This document shows, piece by piece, positions 1-7,552 of a DNA stretch of 8,516 bases. The stretch is from an uncultured Planctomycetaceae bacterium (lineage in GTDB: Bacteria; Planctomycetota; Planctomycetia; Pirellulales; Pirellulaceae), in assembly GCA_903927685.1 (NCBI GenBank), contig CAIYOB010000411.1, forward strand, positions 1 to 8,516, given 5' to 3'. Both the position numbers and the translations under genes were made by a program. The stretch's first letter is position 1, and each line of letters opens with the position of its first letter. Below the pieces are notes generated by a model. That model made no database searches, was not told the origin of the DNA, and saw nothing but the letters and a program-made list of their open reading frames with translations.

Positions 1-1443
1 TGCTGACCGGCGGCAGCGGCAGCGACGGGATCGTGGGCACTGGCATCAACGACGCCTTCAACATCACCGGGGCGAACGCCGGCAGCGTGGCGGGGATGAA
101 TTTCAGCTCGATCGAAGCCTTGGACGGCGGAGCCAGCGACGACAGTTTCACGCTGGCCTCCGGAATCAGCTCGTTCAACGGGACGATCAACGGCGGCTCG
201 GCGGGCAGCGACACGCTGGCCGTGACCGACGGGACCAACACGTTTGCGCTGAGCGCTTCCAACGCGGGGACGCTGAACACCTCGACGCCATTTACCAATA
301 TCGACGTGCTGACCGGCGGCAGCGGCAGCGACGGGATCGTGGGCACTGGCATCAACGACGCCTTCAACATCACCGGGGCGAACGCCGGCAGCGTGGCGGG
401 GATGAGCTTCAGTTCGATCGAAACGCTGGACGGCGGGGCCGGCGACGACAGCTTTACGCTGGCCTCCGGCGTCGGCACGTTCAGCGGGACCATCAACGGC
501 GGTTCGGCGGGCAGCGACACGCTGGCCGTGACCGACGGGACCAATACGTTTTCGCTGAACGCTGCCAACACGGGGACGCTGAACACCTCGACGCTGTTCA
601 CCAATATCGACGTGCTGGCGGGTGGCAGCGGCAGCGACGGGATCGTGGGCACCGCGGGCAACGACACGTTCAGCATTAGCGGGGCGAACGCCGGCAGCGT
701 GGCGGGGCTGAGTTTCAGTTCGATCGAAACGTTGGATGGCGGGGCTGGTGACGACAGCTTCGCTTTGGCCTCCGGCGTCGGCACGTTCAGCGGGACCATC
801 AACGGCGGTTCGGCGGGCAGCGACACGTTGGCCGCGACCAACGGGACCAATACGTTTGCGTTGAGCGGGCTGAACGCGGGCACGCTGAACGCGACGACCC
901 TGTTCAGCAACATCGACGTGCTGACGGGCGGAACCGGCAGCGACGAGATCGTGGGCACTTCGGGCAACGACACGTTCAGTATTACCGGGGCGAACGCCGG
1001 TAGCGTGGCGGGGATGACGTTCAGCTTGGTCGAAGCCCTGGACGGCGGGGTCGGCGACGACAGCTTCACACTTGCGGCCGGTGTCAACTCGTTCAATGGC
1101 ACCGTCAACGGCGGTTCGGCGGGCAGCGACACGCTGGCGGCCACGAATGGCGCCAACACGTTTGCGTTGAGCGGTTCCAACGCGGGAACGCTGAACGTGT
1201 CGACGGTGTTCAGCAATATCGACGTGCTGAACGGCGGGGCGGACAACGACCAGATCGTGGGCACCGCGGGCGACGACACCTTCAGCGTGACAGGCGCCAA
1301 TGCGGGCGGTGTCGTGGGGATCACGTTCACGGGCATCGAATCCGTGGACGGCGCCGCTGGCGACGATAGGTTCCTGATCGGCGCCGGAGGCAGTCTGAGC
1401 GGGAACTTGGCCGGTGGACTCGGCAGCAATACGCTGGACTATT
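1..1443 (+). repeat. Tandem 306-bp in-frame coding repeats (four copies plus a partial fifth)
   Basis: Units begin at 1, 307, 613 and 919, exactly 306 bp (102 codons) apart, with a diverged shorter fifth copy from 1225 to about 1443. Positions 1-99 and 307-405 are identical, so at least these two copies arose by recent duplication or gene conversion. Each unit encodes the order DVLTGGSGSD, NDxFxI, ITGANAGSVAG, SSIExLDGG, DDSFTLASG, GTINGGSAGSDTLA, TNTFALS and NAGTLN, ending at NID. GGSGSDGIV and GGAGDDSFT fit the RTX calcium-binding nonapeptide GGxGxDxUx, but they are isolated within the unit instead of stacked in tandem, so calcium binding is only a possibility. Divergence grows toward the 3' end. 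The array runs off the left edge, so the true copy number is unknown. Confidence 0.95.
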
Positions 1444-4400
1444 CGACCTACGGTTCGGCGGTCATGGTCGACTTGGACAACACGACTGCCCCCGGCGCAC
1501 CGGGCATCCTGGGCACCATCGCGAGTCTGCAGAACTTCCTGGGCAGCCTGTTCGATGACGATTTGAGCGTCGACGCTTTGGCGGCCGGAGTGACGCGGAA
1601 CGTGGACGGCAACGCCGGGACCACCAGTAACGTGCTGCGCGTGGATGCCCAAGGGCAGATCGTGACCGACAACGGGACGACGTTCAGCTTCTCCGGCGGC
1701 TACGGCACGATTACGTACGACGAATTCCAGACCGTGTATCTGACCGATGCGGCCAGTCTGATCGTCGCAGGCTCGGGAGCCGACGACGGCCTGGTGCTGA
1801 CGCCCAGCAGCACGTCGGCGGCCACGTACCGGCTGAACAGCGGCCCCACCGTCCATTTCGGCAGCGTGGCCTCGTTCACGTTCAACGCCGGCGCCGGAGC
1901 GGACACGCTCACCATCGAGAGCAGTGCCTTGACCGATTCGGTCTTCGCCCCCAGCGGCGGGATCTTTTACCACGGCGGAACCGGCAGCGACCGGTTGAAT
2001 CTGAGCGGCGGCGGGGGTGCGGCCTTTCAGGAACGCTACTGGGTGGGCACGACCGACGTGGCAGCCGCCCCGAATCGACGAGTGCTGGGCGAAGGAACCC
2101 TGGAAACCACCAACGGCACGACCTCGCAGACGATCCGGTTCACCGGCTTGGAGCCGATCAACGACGACGTCCTGGCGGCGGACTTGACGGTCTACGGGAC
2201 GGACGCAGCCGAGGCGATCACCGTCAGCGACGAACCGGACGACAGCGGCGCGCGCGTCCGCGTGGCCGTGGGCTTGTATGAACCGATCGATTTCTCGAAC
2301 AAGGGCAGCTTGATCGTCCGCGGGGGCGACAACGCCGCGGGCGGCGACGCGGGCGATACGATCACGGTGAATTTCGCCAACACGCCCGTCGCGTTGACCG
2401 GCGTGACCATTCATGGCGACGAAGGCGACGACGCGATCGGGGTGCAGAGCACGTCCAGCAACATTTCGCTGGCGATCTACGGCGACGCCGGTGCTGCGGA
2501 CAGCGTGTCCTTCACGACCGCCGACCTGACGTTGACCGGCAGTCCGGGCTTGACGCTGTCGGTCGCCACCGCCGAAACGATCGACGTCAACCGGAATCTG
2601 ACGGCCCTGGGCGGAATCACGTTCACCAATCCCACGACGACGTATCTGGGCGGCAATCTGCAGACCGACGGAACCTCGATCGCGATCACGGGCGGCACGG
2701 TGGTGCTCGACGTGGGGCCTGTGGCCCTGGACACGGAACTCGGCGGCAGCGGCGATGCCGGCGCCGTGGCGTTGGGCGGTACGACGATTACTGCCAATGG
2801 CGCCAACCCCGATTTGACGATCGACGCCTCGGCGCCCGGCCTCGGCGGCACGGTGACCCTGGGCCCGCTGACCAACGCGGGCGGCGCTTACGTGGACGAT
2901 CTGCGCATCACCGCCGCCGGCGCGACGGATGGCGGCGTGGACTTGACGGGCAGCGTGCGGACGGGCGGGTTCATCCTGGTCGAGCAGGCTGCAACCGTGG
3001 GGATCGCCGCCGACGTCTGGGCGGGCACGAGCCTGACCATCCGCGACTTGGGCAGCACGCTCGAGTTGTCCGCGGGCGTCGACCTGACAGCTGGCAACGG
3101 GCCGTTGAGTGTCGTCACCGGCGTCCCGGGGATTCTCTTGAGCGGCCCCACCGGCAGCACCAACGTGATCGACGGCAACGGGGACGCGCCGGTCACGCTG
3201 GCGGCGGTGACCGCGACCAACAGTCCGAACTTGACCGTCAACTCCGAAGGCAGCATCAGCCTCGCGTCGGTGAATCTGGGCGCCAGCGGTAATCTGGCGG
3301 TGAACGTCAACAACAACGGGCCGGGAGGCGCGAGCACGGGCGGTTTCGGCACGTTGAACGCCGGGACAATTGCCGTGACCGGCTCGGACGGCGGGGATGT
3401 GCTGACATTCAACGGGCTGGTGACGTCCCACGAAGCGGCCGGGGTGACCGTCCAGGGCGGCACGATCGAATTCAACGCGGCGGTGGACAGCACGGACGGC
3501 GGCGGATTGGTTTCCGTTGCCGGCCGGAATGCCGTCACCTTCTACGCGGGAACGGGCGTGAACGCCGGTGGGACGATTGCGATCGCAGCGAATCAGGACG
3601 GGGCCGGAGCGGAAGGGCTGACCCAAGCGTCGGATGCCACCATCCAGACGGCGGATACGGGGGCCAATGCGATCCGCCTGACCGTAAACACGGGGCTCGG
3701 CGGAACCGGCAATGCTCTGATCGCGGCCTTGGTGACGGGCGCCGGCGGAACGGTGACCGTCGCGGCCAACGGCGGAGCGATCGTCGACAACAACGTCGCC
3801 GCGGTGAATCTGACGGCCGGCCAGGCCGTCCTGTCGGCGGCCGCCGGGATCGGAAACGGCAATTCGCTGGAAACCAACGTCAACACGCTGAGTGCGACCA
3901 ACACCGGACTCGGCAACATCGAGATCACCGAAGTCGCCGCGGGCGGCGGGCTGGGCGTGCAAGGCGCGGTCCACGGCAACGCCGCCGGGGACATCGTGCT
4001 GACCACGACCGACGGAACGCTGACCGTCTTGGGCGGCGGCAGCGGCGTTTCGACTCTGGGCGGCGGAGCCCTCACGCTGACTGCCAACGGCAGCGGTCAG
4101 GATGTGATCGTGAACGCCTTGGTCTCGGGTCAAGCCGGCACGGTCACCGTGCGTGCGGCGGGCGGCAACGGCAGCCACGTGCAGGTCAATGCGCCCGTGT
4201 CCACGGTCGCCGGTCCGATCTTCGTTCGGGCCGACCAGGACATCACGGGCAGCGCCGCCGGAACGATCTCGTCGGGAGCCGGCGGCGGCGACATTACGAT
4301 CCACGCCGATTACGACCCGGCGAGCGTCCCCGACGACGTGGGCACGATCCAGTTATCCGGCGATATCACCGGCGGCACGGGCAACCTGATCTTCAGCCTG

Positions 4401-7295
4401 ACGGCCTGCGACGGGTGGCTGGGGGCCACGCCGGGGGCCGCCAGCGGCAACATCCTGTCCGGCGGCACCTTGACCAAGAACGGTGCCGGCACGCTGCGGT
4501 TGAACGGCAATGCCAACACCTACTCGGGAAGCACGACGATCAACGGCGGGTATCTGCTGGTTAACGGCCGGCTGACGCAGAGCGCGATGATGGTGTTCGG
4601 CAGCAACCTGGGAACGCTGGGTGGCATTGGGACGATCGACGTCAACACCCTGACGGTCGACGCCACGGGCCGCGTCGACCCGGGCGAGGTGGTCAACTGC
4701 CTGCCGCAGCCGGGCCGCCTGACGATCGACGGCAACGTTTGGTTCCGAGCGGATTCGACGTTCAACCTCCAGCTGAACGGCATCCTGCCGGGCACGGGCT
4801 ACGACCAGTTGCGAGTCGACGGCACCGTGGACTTGTCCGGGACGGTCGGCGGCGCGGACGGCTCGTTCCTGACCGGCACGTCCACCGGTTTGCCGGTCGG
4901 GGCCGAATTGCGGATCATCGACAACGACGCCACGGATGCGATCGACACCCGGTTCGACGGTCTGAAGGAAGGCGATTTCGTGTCCACCTTTGGTCCGTTG
5001 ATGAACATTTCGTACCGGGCCGGCACGGGCAACGACGTGGTCCTATCGACTCCGGGCCGGTACGACTTCAACGGGTACAACGGATACACGGCGCCGACTT
5101 GGACACCCGTCTCACCGTACCAGTCCAAGGTTGGCAGCACGTTTGGTTGGCAGACGCTGCCCGAGCGGTACTTCGAGCGGAATTACCCGATGCCGCCGCC
5201 CTATACCACGGCGCAGGGGATGCTCCACTACGATGGGCATTCGACGAACCGCTGGGGGGCGCCGATCACGTTTCTGGTGGACGTCGCGGCGGCGAAGACG
5301 TACGAAGTCATGATTCTCTCGGGGGACGCTGGCTGGAACCATGACCGGGAGAAATTCACGGCCGTGGGGTCCAATGGCACGACGGCCACGGTCCAGGTGG
5401 ACACGTGGGGCGCCGGGGCTCCGGATGGCAGCGGCGTGTTGGTGACTTGGGGCGGCGGCGTCCCCAACACCCAGGGCACCGGCTACTACCGTTGGATCCG
5501 GCTGACGGTGACGGTGGGGGGCAACGCGGACGCGCTCGGCCAGCTCGCCGTGACGATGGAGGATCTGGGCGGCTGGGACAGCACCGCGGTGATCCTGGCC
5601 ATGGACGTGCGACCGGTGGCCGCGGTGGGCAGGATCGACCTGGAGCGGACCGCCACCGTCTATAGCCCGGCCGACGCGACGTCGCCGTTCAGCGACCTGC
5701 CCGCCGACGGCGTGACGGTGGATACCTATCACGGAACAGGCGCCCCGCCGAACGCCAAGCTCACCCTCACCGTCTCGGCGGGCACGCCCGTCCAGTACAC
5801 GACAGTGACGACCGACGAGGACCCGACAATGTGGGGAACGCAGGTAACGGCCGACGCCTCCGGCGGTTTCAGCTTCTCGATCCAGCGGCCGGCCACGCTG
5901 ACCAACACCCCCACGCCGGCGGCATCCGAAGACTGGACGATTTTGGCGGAAGAAGTGTCGGGCCTGTCGCGAGGCACGGCGATCCAGACGTATGTGGCGC
6001 CGGCCGCCGAAGCGCTGCGGTTCGACTTTGGGATCTACGGCAGCCCCGTGCAGACTTACGGCGTGGACGCGAAGAAGTTCCTGGAGGTCATTCCGCAAAT
6101 GCTGTACACACCGACTCGGGGTTACGGCTGGAATATCCGCGTGGCGGGGGCGTGGCGCAAGGATCCCGGCATGAGCAATCTGCGGACCGACCTCAATTAC
6201 GCCCGCGACGCGACGTTCAAGGTGGACTTGCCGGACGGCTGGTACAACGTTCGGATCTACCACAGCAACCCGAGATACTACGGCACGGTGTCCTATGTTG
6301 CGGACAACTTTCAAGTCTGGGCGGAAGACGTGCTGCGGTATACTGTCGACGATATCGCTCCGGGGACAACCTGGAAAGCGAACGACTTGGCGGCCTCGAC
6401 ATTCCGCGTCCAGGTGACCGGGGGTACACTGGATCTGCGATTTGTGGATGTCGGCGGCCGGGACGGCAATTTTGTGGTCTCGGGAATTGACATCTCGACC
6501 GGCACTCTGCCCGCCGCCGCCTTGCTGGCGGCCGGCAATCCGCGTGATCAAGGCGCCGCGGCCATCAGCCTGGCGACGCTGACGCCCGCGGTGGCTGAAG
6601 CCGCCGCGCGTTGGTCCGACGCCGGCTTGTCCGCGGAACAAGCCGCCACGCTGGCCACCGCCCGGTTCGCCGTGGCCGACTTGGGCGGCGCCGTCCTGGG
6701 GTTGGCCGACCCAGCCACAAACACGGTCCGCATCGACGACGACGCGGCCATGATCGGATGGTCGGTCGGCAGTGGTCAGGCGTCATTGGTCACGGGGCAG
6801 TGGTCAGTGGTCAGTGGCGAACGGGTGCCAGATGCCCAGCGACGAGTGACCAAGGACGGCATTGACCTGTTGACCGTGGTGATGCACGAGCTGGGCCACC
6901 TGTTGGGGTACGAACACAGCGAGGATCCGCACGGACTCATGGCCCCCGTGCTGGGGCCGGGCCTGCCCGATGCCCGGGCATTCCCCGCGTCGCCAGCTCC
7001 TGCTCCTCATCAGTCGCCCGCTGTGATCCCATGGCGCACGGAGTGGCTGCTGGATGAGAACCGCGTGTTCGCCGAGTTGACGCGGGATAGCGGCGAAGAG
7101 AACCCCGGTGATGACGCGATTACCGCTTCGCTGCTGGATCCGGCAACCGACACCCTGCACGCGGCGCAGATCGCCAAGTCCAGCGAGGAAGCGTCTCAGG
7201 CCCGCGTTCCCCGCCGCAGCCGGCTGGAGCGGTTCGAGCGCGAACTGGACGCCTGGTTCGCCGAACTGGCCGCTGAGGAAGCTGGCGGCGGCTAG
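1..7295 (+). CDS. Giant repeat-rich surface protein with C-terminal metzincin domain (5'-partial)
   Basis: The frame is open from the window edge (first full codon at 3, so residue = position/3) to TAG at 7293-7295. The real start lies upstream; the GTG at 33 sits inside a repeat. Visible layout: residues 1-480, 102-residue repeats with RTX-like GGxGxDxUx turns; about 480-800, more Asp/Gly-rich sequence; about 800-1480, beta-strand repeats like haemagglutinin passengers; 1487-1685, PATR block; 1686-1872 and 2005-2166, galactose-binding-like domains around an Ig-like segment; about 2167-2320, metzincin domain with HELGHLLGYEH at 2295-2305; 2321-2430, Pro-rich linker and charged helical tail. 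There are only two Cys (1469, 1566) and two Lys in the first 1492 residues, which suits an exported acidic beta-rich protein. No C-terminal barrel or obvious sorting motif is seen, so the export route is unknown. The surface location and adhesin or matrix role are inferred from domain types; no substrate can be named. Confidence 0.9.
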   Translation, partial: LTGGSGSDGIVGTGINDAFNITGANAGSVAGMNFSSIEALDGGASDDSFTLASGISSFNGTINGGSAGSDTLAVTDGTNTFALSASNAGTLNTSTPFTNIDVLTGGSGSDGIVGTGINDAFNITGANAGSVAGMSFSSIETLDGGAGDDSFTLASGVGTFSGTINGGSAGSDTLAVTDGTNTFSLNAANTGTLNTSTLFTNIDVLAGGSGSDGIVGTAGNDTFSISGANAGSVAGLSFSSIETLDGGAGDDSFALASGVGTFSGTINGGSAGSDTLAATNGTNTFALSGLNAGTLNATTLFSNIDVLTGGTGSDEIVGTSGNDTFSITGANAGSVAGMTFSLVEALDGGVGDDSFTLAAGVNSFNGTVNGGSAGSDTLAATNGANTFALSGSNAGTLNVSTVFSNIDVLNGGADNDQIVGTAGDDTFSVTGANAGGVVGITFTGIESVDGAAGDDRFLIGAGGSLSGNLAGGLGSNTLDYSTYGSAVMVDLDNTTAPGAPGILGTIASLQNFLGSLFDDDLSVDALAAGVTRNVDGNAGTTSNVLRVDAQGQIVTDNGTTFSFSGGYGTITYDEFQTVYLTDAASLIVAGSGADDGLVLTPSSTSAATYRLNSGPTVHFGSVASFTFNAGAGADTLTIESSALTDSVFAPSGGIFYHGGTGSDRLNLSGGGGAAFQERYWVGTTDVAAAPNRRVLGEGTLETTNGTTSQTIRFTGLEPINDDVLAADLTVYGTDAAEAITVSDEPDDSGARVRVAVGLYEPIDFSNKGSLIVRGGDNAAGGDAGDTITVNFANTPVALTGVTIHGDEGDDAIGVQSTSSNISLAIYGDAGAADSVSFTTADLTLTGSPGLTLSVATAETIDVNRNLTALGGITFTNPTTTYLGGNLQTDGTSIAITGGTVVLDVGPVALDTELGGSGDAGAVALGGTTITANGANPDLTIDASAPGLGGTVTLGPLTNAGGAYVDDLRITAAGATDGGVDLTGSVRTGGFILVEQAATVGIAADVWAGTSLTIRDLGSTLELSAGVDLTAGNGPLSVVTGVPGILLSGPTGSTNVIDGNGDAPVTLAAVTATNSPNLTVNSEGSISLASVNLGASGNLAVNVNNNGPGGASTGGFGTLNAGTIAVTGSDGGDVLTFNGLVTSHEAAGVTVQGGTIEFNAAVDSTDGGGLVSVAGRNAVTFYAGTGVNAGGTIAIAANQDGAGAEGLTQASDATIQTADTGANAIRLTVNTGLGGTGNALIAALVTGAGGTVTVAANGGAIVDNNVAAVNLTAGQAVLSAAAGIGNGNSLETNVNTLSATNTGLGNIEITEVAAGGGLGVQGAVHGNAAGDIVLTTTDGTLTVLGGGSGVSTLGGGALTLTANGSGQDVIVNALVSGQAGTVTVRAAGGNGSHVQVNAPVSTVAGPIFVRADQDITGSAAGTISSGAGGGDITIHADYDPASVPDDVGTIQLSGDITGGTGNLIFSLTACDGWLGATPGAASGNILSGGTLTKNGAGTLRLNGNANTYSGSTTINGGYLLVNGRLTQSAMMVFGSNLGTLGGIGTIDVNTLTVDATGRVDPGEVVNCLPQPGRLTIDGNVWFRADSTFNLQLNGILPGTGYDQLRVDGTVDLSGTVGGADGSFLTGTSTGLPVGAELRIIDNDATDAIDTRFDGLKEGDFVSTFGPLMNISYRAGTGNDVVLSTPGRYDFNGYNGYTAPTWTPVSPYQSKVGSTFGWQTLPERYFERNYPMPPPYTTAQGMLHYDGHSTNRWGAPITFLVDVAAAKTYEVMILSGDAGWNHDREKFTAVGSNGTTATVQVDTWGAGAPDGSGVLVTWGGGVPNTQGTGYYRWIRLTVTVGGNADALGQLAVTMEDLGGWDSTAVILAMDVRPVAAVGRIDLERTATVYSPADATSPFSDLPADGVTVDTYHGTGAPPNAKLTLTVSAGTPVQYTTVTTDEDPTMWGTQVTADASGGFSFSIQRPATLTNTPTPAASEDWTILAEEVSGLSRGTAIQTYVAPAAEALRFDFGIYGSPVQTYGVDAKKFLEVIPQMLYTPTRGYGWNIRVAGAWRKDPGMSNLRTDLNYARDATFKVDLPDGWYNVRIYHSNPRYYGTVSYVADNFQVWAEDVLRYTVDDIAPGTTWKANDLAASTFRVQVTGGTLDLRFVDVGGRDGNFVVSGIDISTGTLPAAALLAAGNPRDQGAAAISLATLTPAVAEAAARWSDAGLSAEQAATLATARFAVADLGGAVLGLADPATNTVRIDDDAAMIGWSVGSGQASLVTGQWSVVSGERVPDAQRRVTKDGIDLLTVVMHELGHLLGYEHSEDPHGLMAPVLGPGLPDARAFPASPAPAPHQSPAVIPWRTEWLLDENRVFAELTRDSGEENPGDDAITASLLDPATDTLHAAQIAKSSEEASQARVPRRSRLERFERELDAWFAELAAEEAGGG
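4461..5054 (+). other. PATR-type autotransporter-associated beta-strand block within the giant gene
   Basis: Residues 1487-1522 (GGTLTKNGAGTLRLNG, then NTYSGSTTINGGYLLVNG) match the autotransporter-associated beta-strand repeat consensus closely. They are followed by the usual companion pattern: LGGIGTIDV, a VDPGEVVN turn, PGRLTIDGN, LNGILPGTGYDQLRVDG, VDLSGTV and a closing NDVVLS. In known proteins this block belongs to a right-handed beta-helix passenger. The only two cysteines of the visible protein (residues 1469 and 1566) flank the PATR motif and could form a disulfide; that is inference. The segment is continuous with the coding frame on both sides. Confidence 0.8.
5058..6497 (+). other. 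Two galactose-binding-like domains flanking an Ig-like segment
   Basis: The second domain (6015-6497, residues 2005-2166) is the clearer one: it opens with LRFDFGIYGSPV, then GYGWNIRVAGAWRKD, DLNYARDATFKVDLPDGWYNV, and closes with LDLRFVDVGGRDGNFVVSGIDI. This order of FDFG, GYGW, a D-x-F-x-VDLPxGxYxV strand and a final strand resembles the galactose-binding-like domain found before YXIM-type esterases and agarases. The first (5058 to about 5615, residues 1686-1872) has a related but looser order: RYDFNGY, a GWxxLPERYFERN stretch, FLVDVAAAKTYEVMI and a final AVILAMDVRP. Between them (about residues 1880-2003) is a beta-rich stretch with DASGGFSFSI resembling bacterial Ig-like repeats. A carbohydrate-binding role is inferred from the family only; the first domain's call is weaker. 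Confidence 0.55.
6501..6960 (+). other. Matrixin-like metzincin zinc-protease domain
   Basis: Residues 2295-2305 read HELGHLLGYEH (6885-6917). This supplies all three zinc-binding histidines, the catalytic glutamate and the conserved glycine of the metzincin motif HExxHxxGxxH. It is followed by Ser and, eight residues after the third His, by Met2313 in GLMAP, placed as the Met-turn. Upstream, AAARWSDAGLS, FAVADLGGAVLGLAD and TVRIDDDAAMIGW give the helix and strands expected before the active-site helix IDLLTVVMHELGH. No propeptide cysteine switch is visible. The domain is short compared with animal matrixins but typical of domains fused to giant bacterial proteins. A low-complexity insertion (6770-6817) lies between the strand and the active-site helix. 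Proteolytic activity is likely from the residues; substrate or self-cleavage is unknown. Confidence 0.8.
6770..6817 (+). repeat. 7-bp CAGTGGT tandem repeat read in frame as QWSVVSG
   Basis: CAGTGGT occurs three times head to tail at 6798-6817 (the last copy lacks its final T), with another CAGTGGTCA at 6770-6778 and a variant CATTGGTCA at 6784-6792. It is translated as SGQASLVTGQWSVVSG, unlike anything around it. TTGGTCAC at 6786-6793 is inverted as GTGACCAA at 6846-6853. Three 7-bp units equal seven codons, so changes by multiples of three units keep the frame. From memory, this type of repeat is common between genes in planctomycetes, which suggests invasion of the coding sequence; a genome count is needed to confirm that. 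Confidence 0.8.
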
Positions 7296-7341
7296 CACCA
7301 AATGGAATCGTCGCCGCCTGTTGATCGGAATGGGACGCCAC

Positions 7342-7489
7342 GGTTTGATCTCGGAGTCGTCCCAACGAATGAAGGGCTCAACGAATGGGAGAACCAGTGA
7401 TTGGCTCCTCATCCGCCATTCGTTGGGATCCACACAAGCCACTAGCCGTCGGCCCCGGAATCCGTATTTCCCTAGGTTTCGGAGTCGTC
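7342..7489 (+). repeat. Imperfect direct repeat GGTTT(n5)CGGAGTCGTC
   Basis: GGTTT-GATCT-CGGAGTCGTC at 7342-7361 recurs at 7475-7489 without the five-base GATCT. Similar bases follow each copy (CCAACG and GCCAAACG). The copies bracket the CAACGAATG hairpin, so they could be a decayed duplication at the edges of a small element, or simply two copies of a dispersed word. Neither reading can be settled from this window. Confidence 0.45.
7360..7428. repeat. Inverted and direct CAACGAATG repeats forming a nested hairpin
   Basis: TCCCAACGAATG at 7360-7371 is the exact reverse complement of CATTCGTTGGGA at 7417-7428, giving a 12-bp stem. A third copy of the core, CAACGAATG, lies in direct orientation at 7379-7387. 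The 45-nt loop holds a smaller stem, GGAG-aa-CCA (7388-7396) against TGGCTCC (7402-7408). The nested palindrome recalls small non-autonomous repeat elements or a bidirectional structure between convergent genes. No T-tract follows. Function is unknown. Confidence 0.7.
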
Positions 7490-7500
7490 GCCAAACGCCG

Positions 7501-7524
7501 CCCACCGGCACGGGGCCGGGTGGG
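7501..7524. other. GC-rich hairpin
   Basis: CCCACCGG at 7501-7508 pairs with CCGG-g-TGGG at 7516-7524, an 8-bp stem with one bulged G and a 7-nt loop. It lies 206 bases past the giant gene's stop and is followed by ATGTGCCC instead of a T-run, so it is not a convincing intrinsic terminator. Confidence 0.4.
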
Positions 7525-7552
7525 ATGTGCCCAATGGTCGAAACCGAATTCC

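Noticed and set aside
33..35. GTG at 33 as the start of the giant gene
   Set aside because: The same frame is open to the window edge and codes for the same repeat residues as at 309-341, so the gene begins upstream.
1..1224. CRISPR array
   Set aside because: The 306-bp periodicity is a coding protein repeat with no spacer structure.
2888..3538. 216-codon antisense frame (and similar ones at 3593-4087 and 2477-2875)
   Set aside because: They are mirror frames of Gly/Thr/Asp-rich repeats, giving Pro/Val/Ser-rich products with no start signal.
5112..6641. 509-codon antisense reading frame
   Set aside because: It lies wholly opposite the giant gene's binding-domain region, has an Arg/His-rich composition typical of GC-rich shadow frames, and no recognisable motif.
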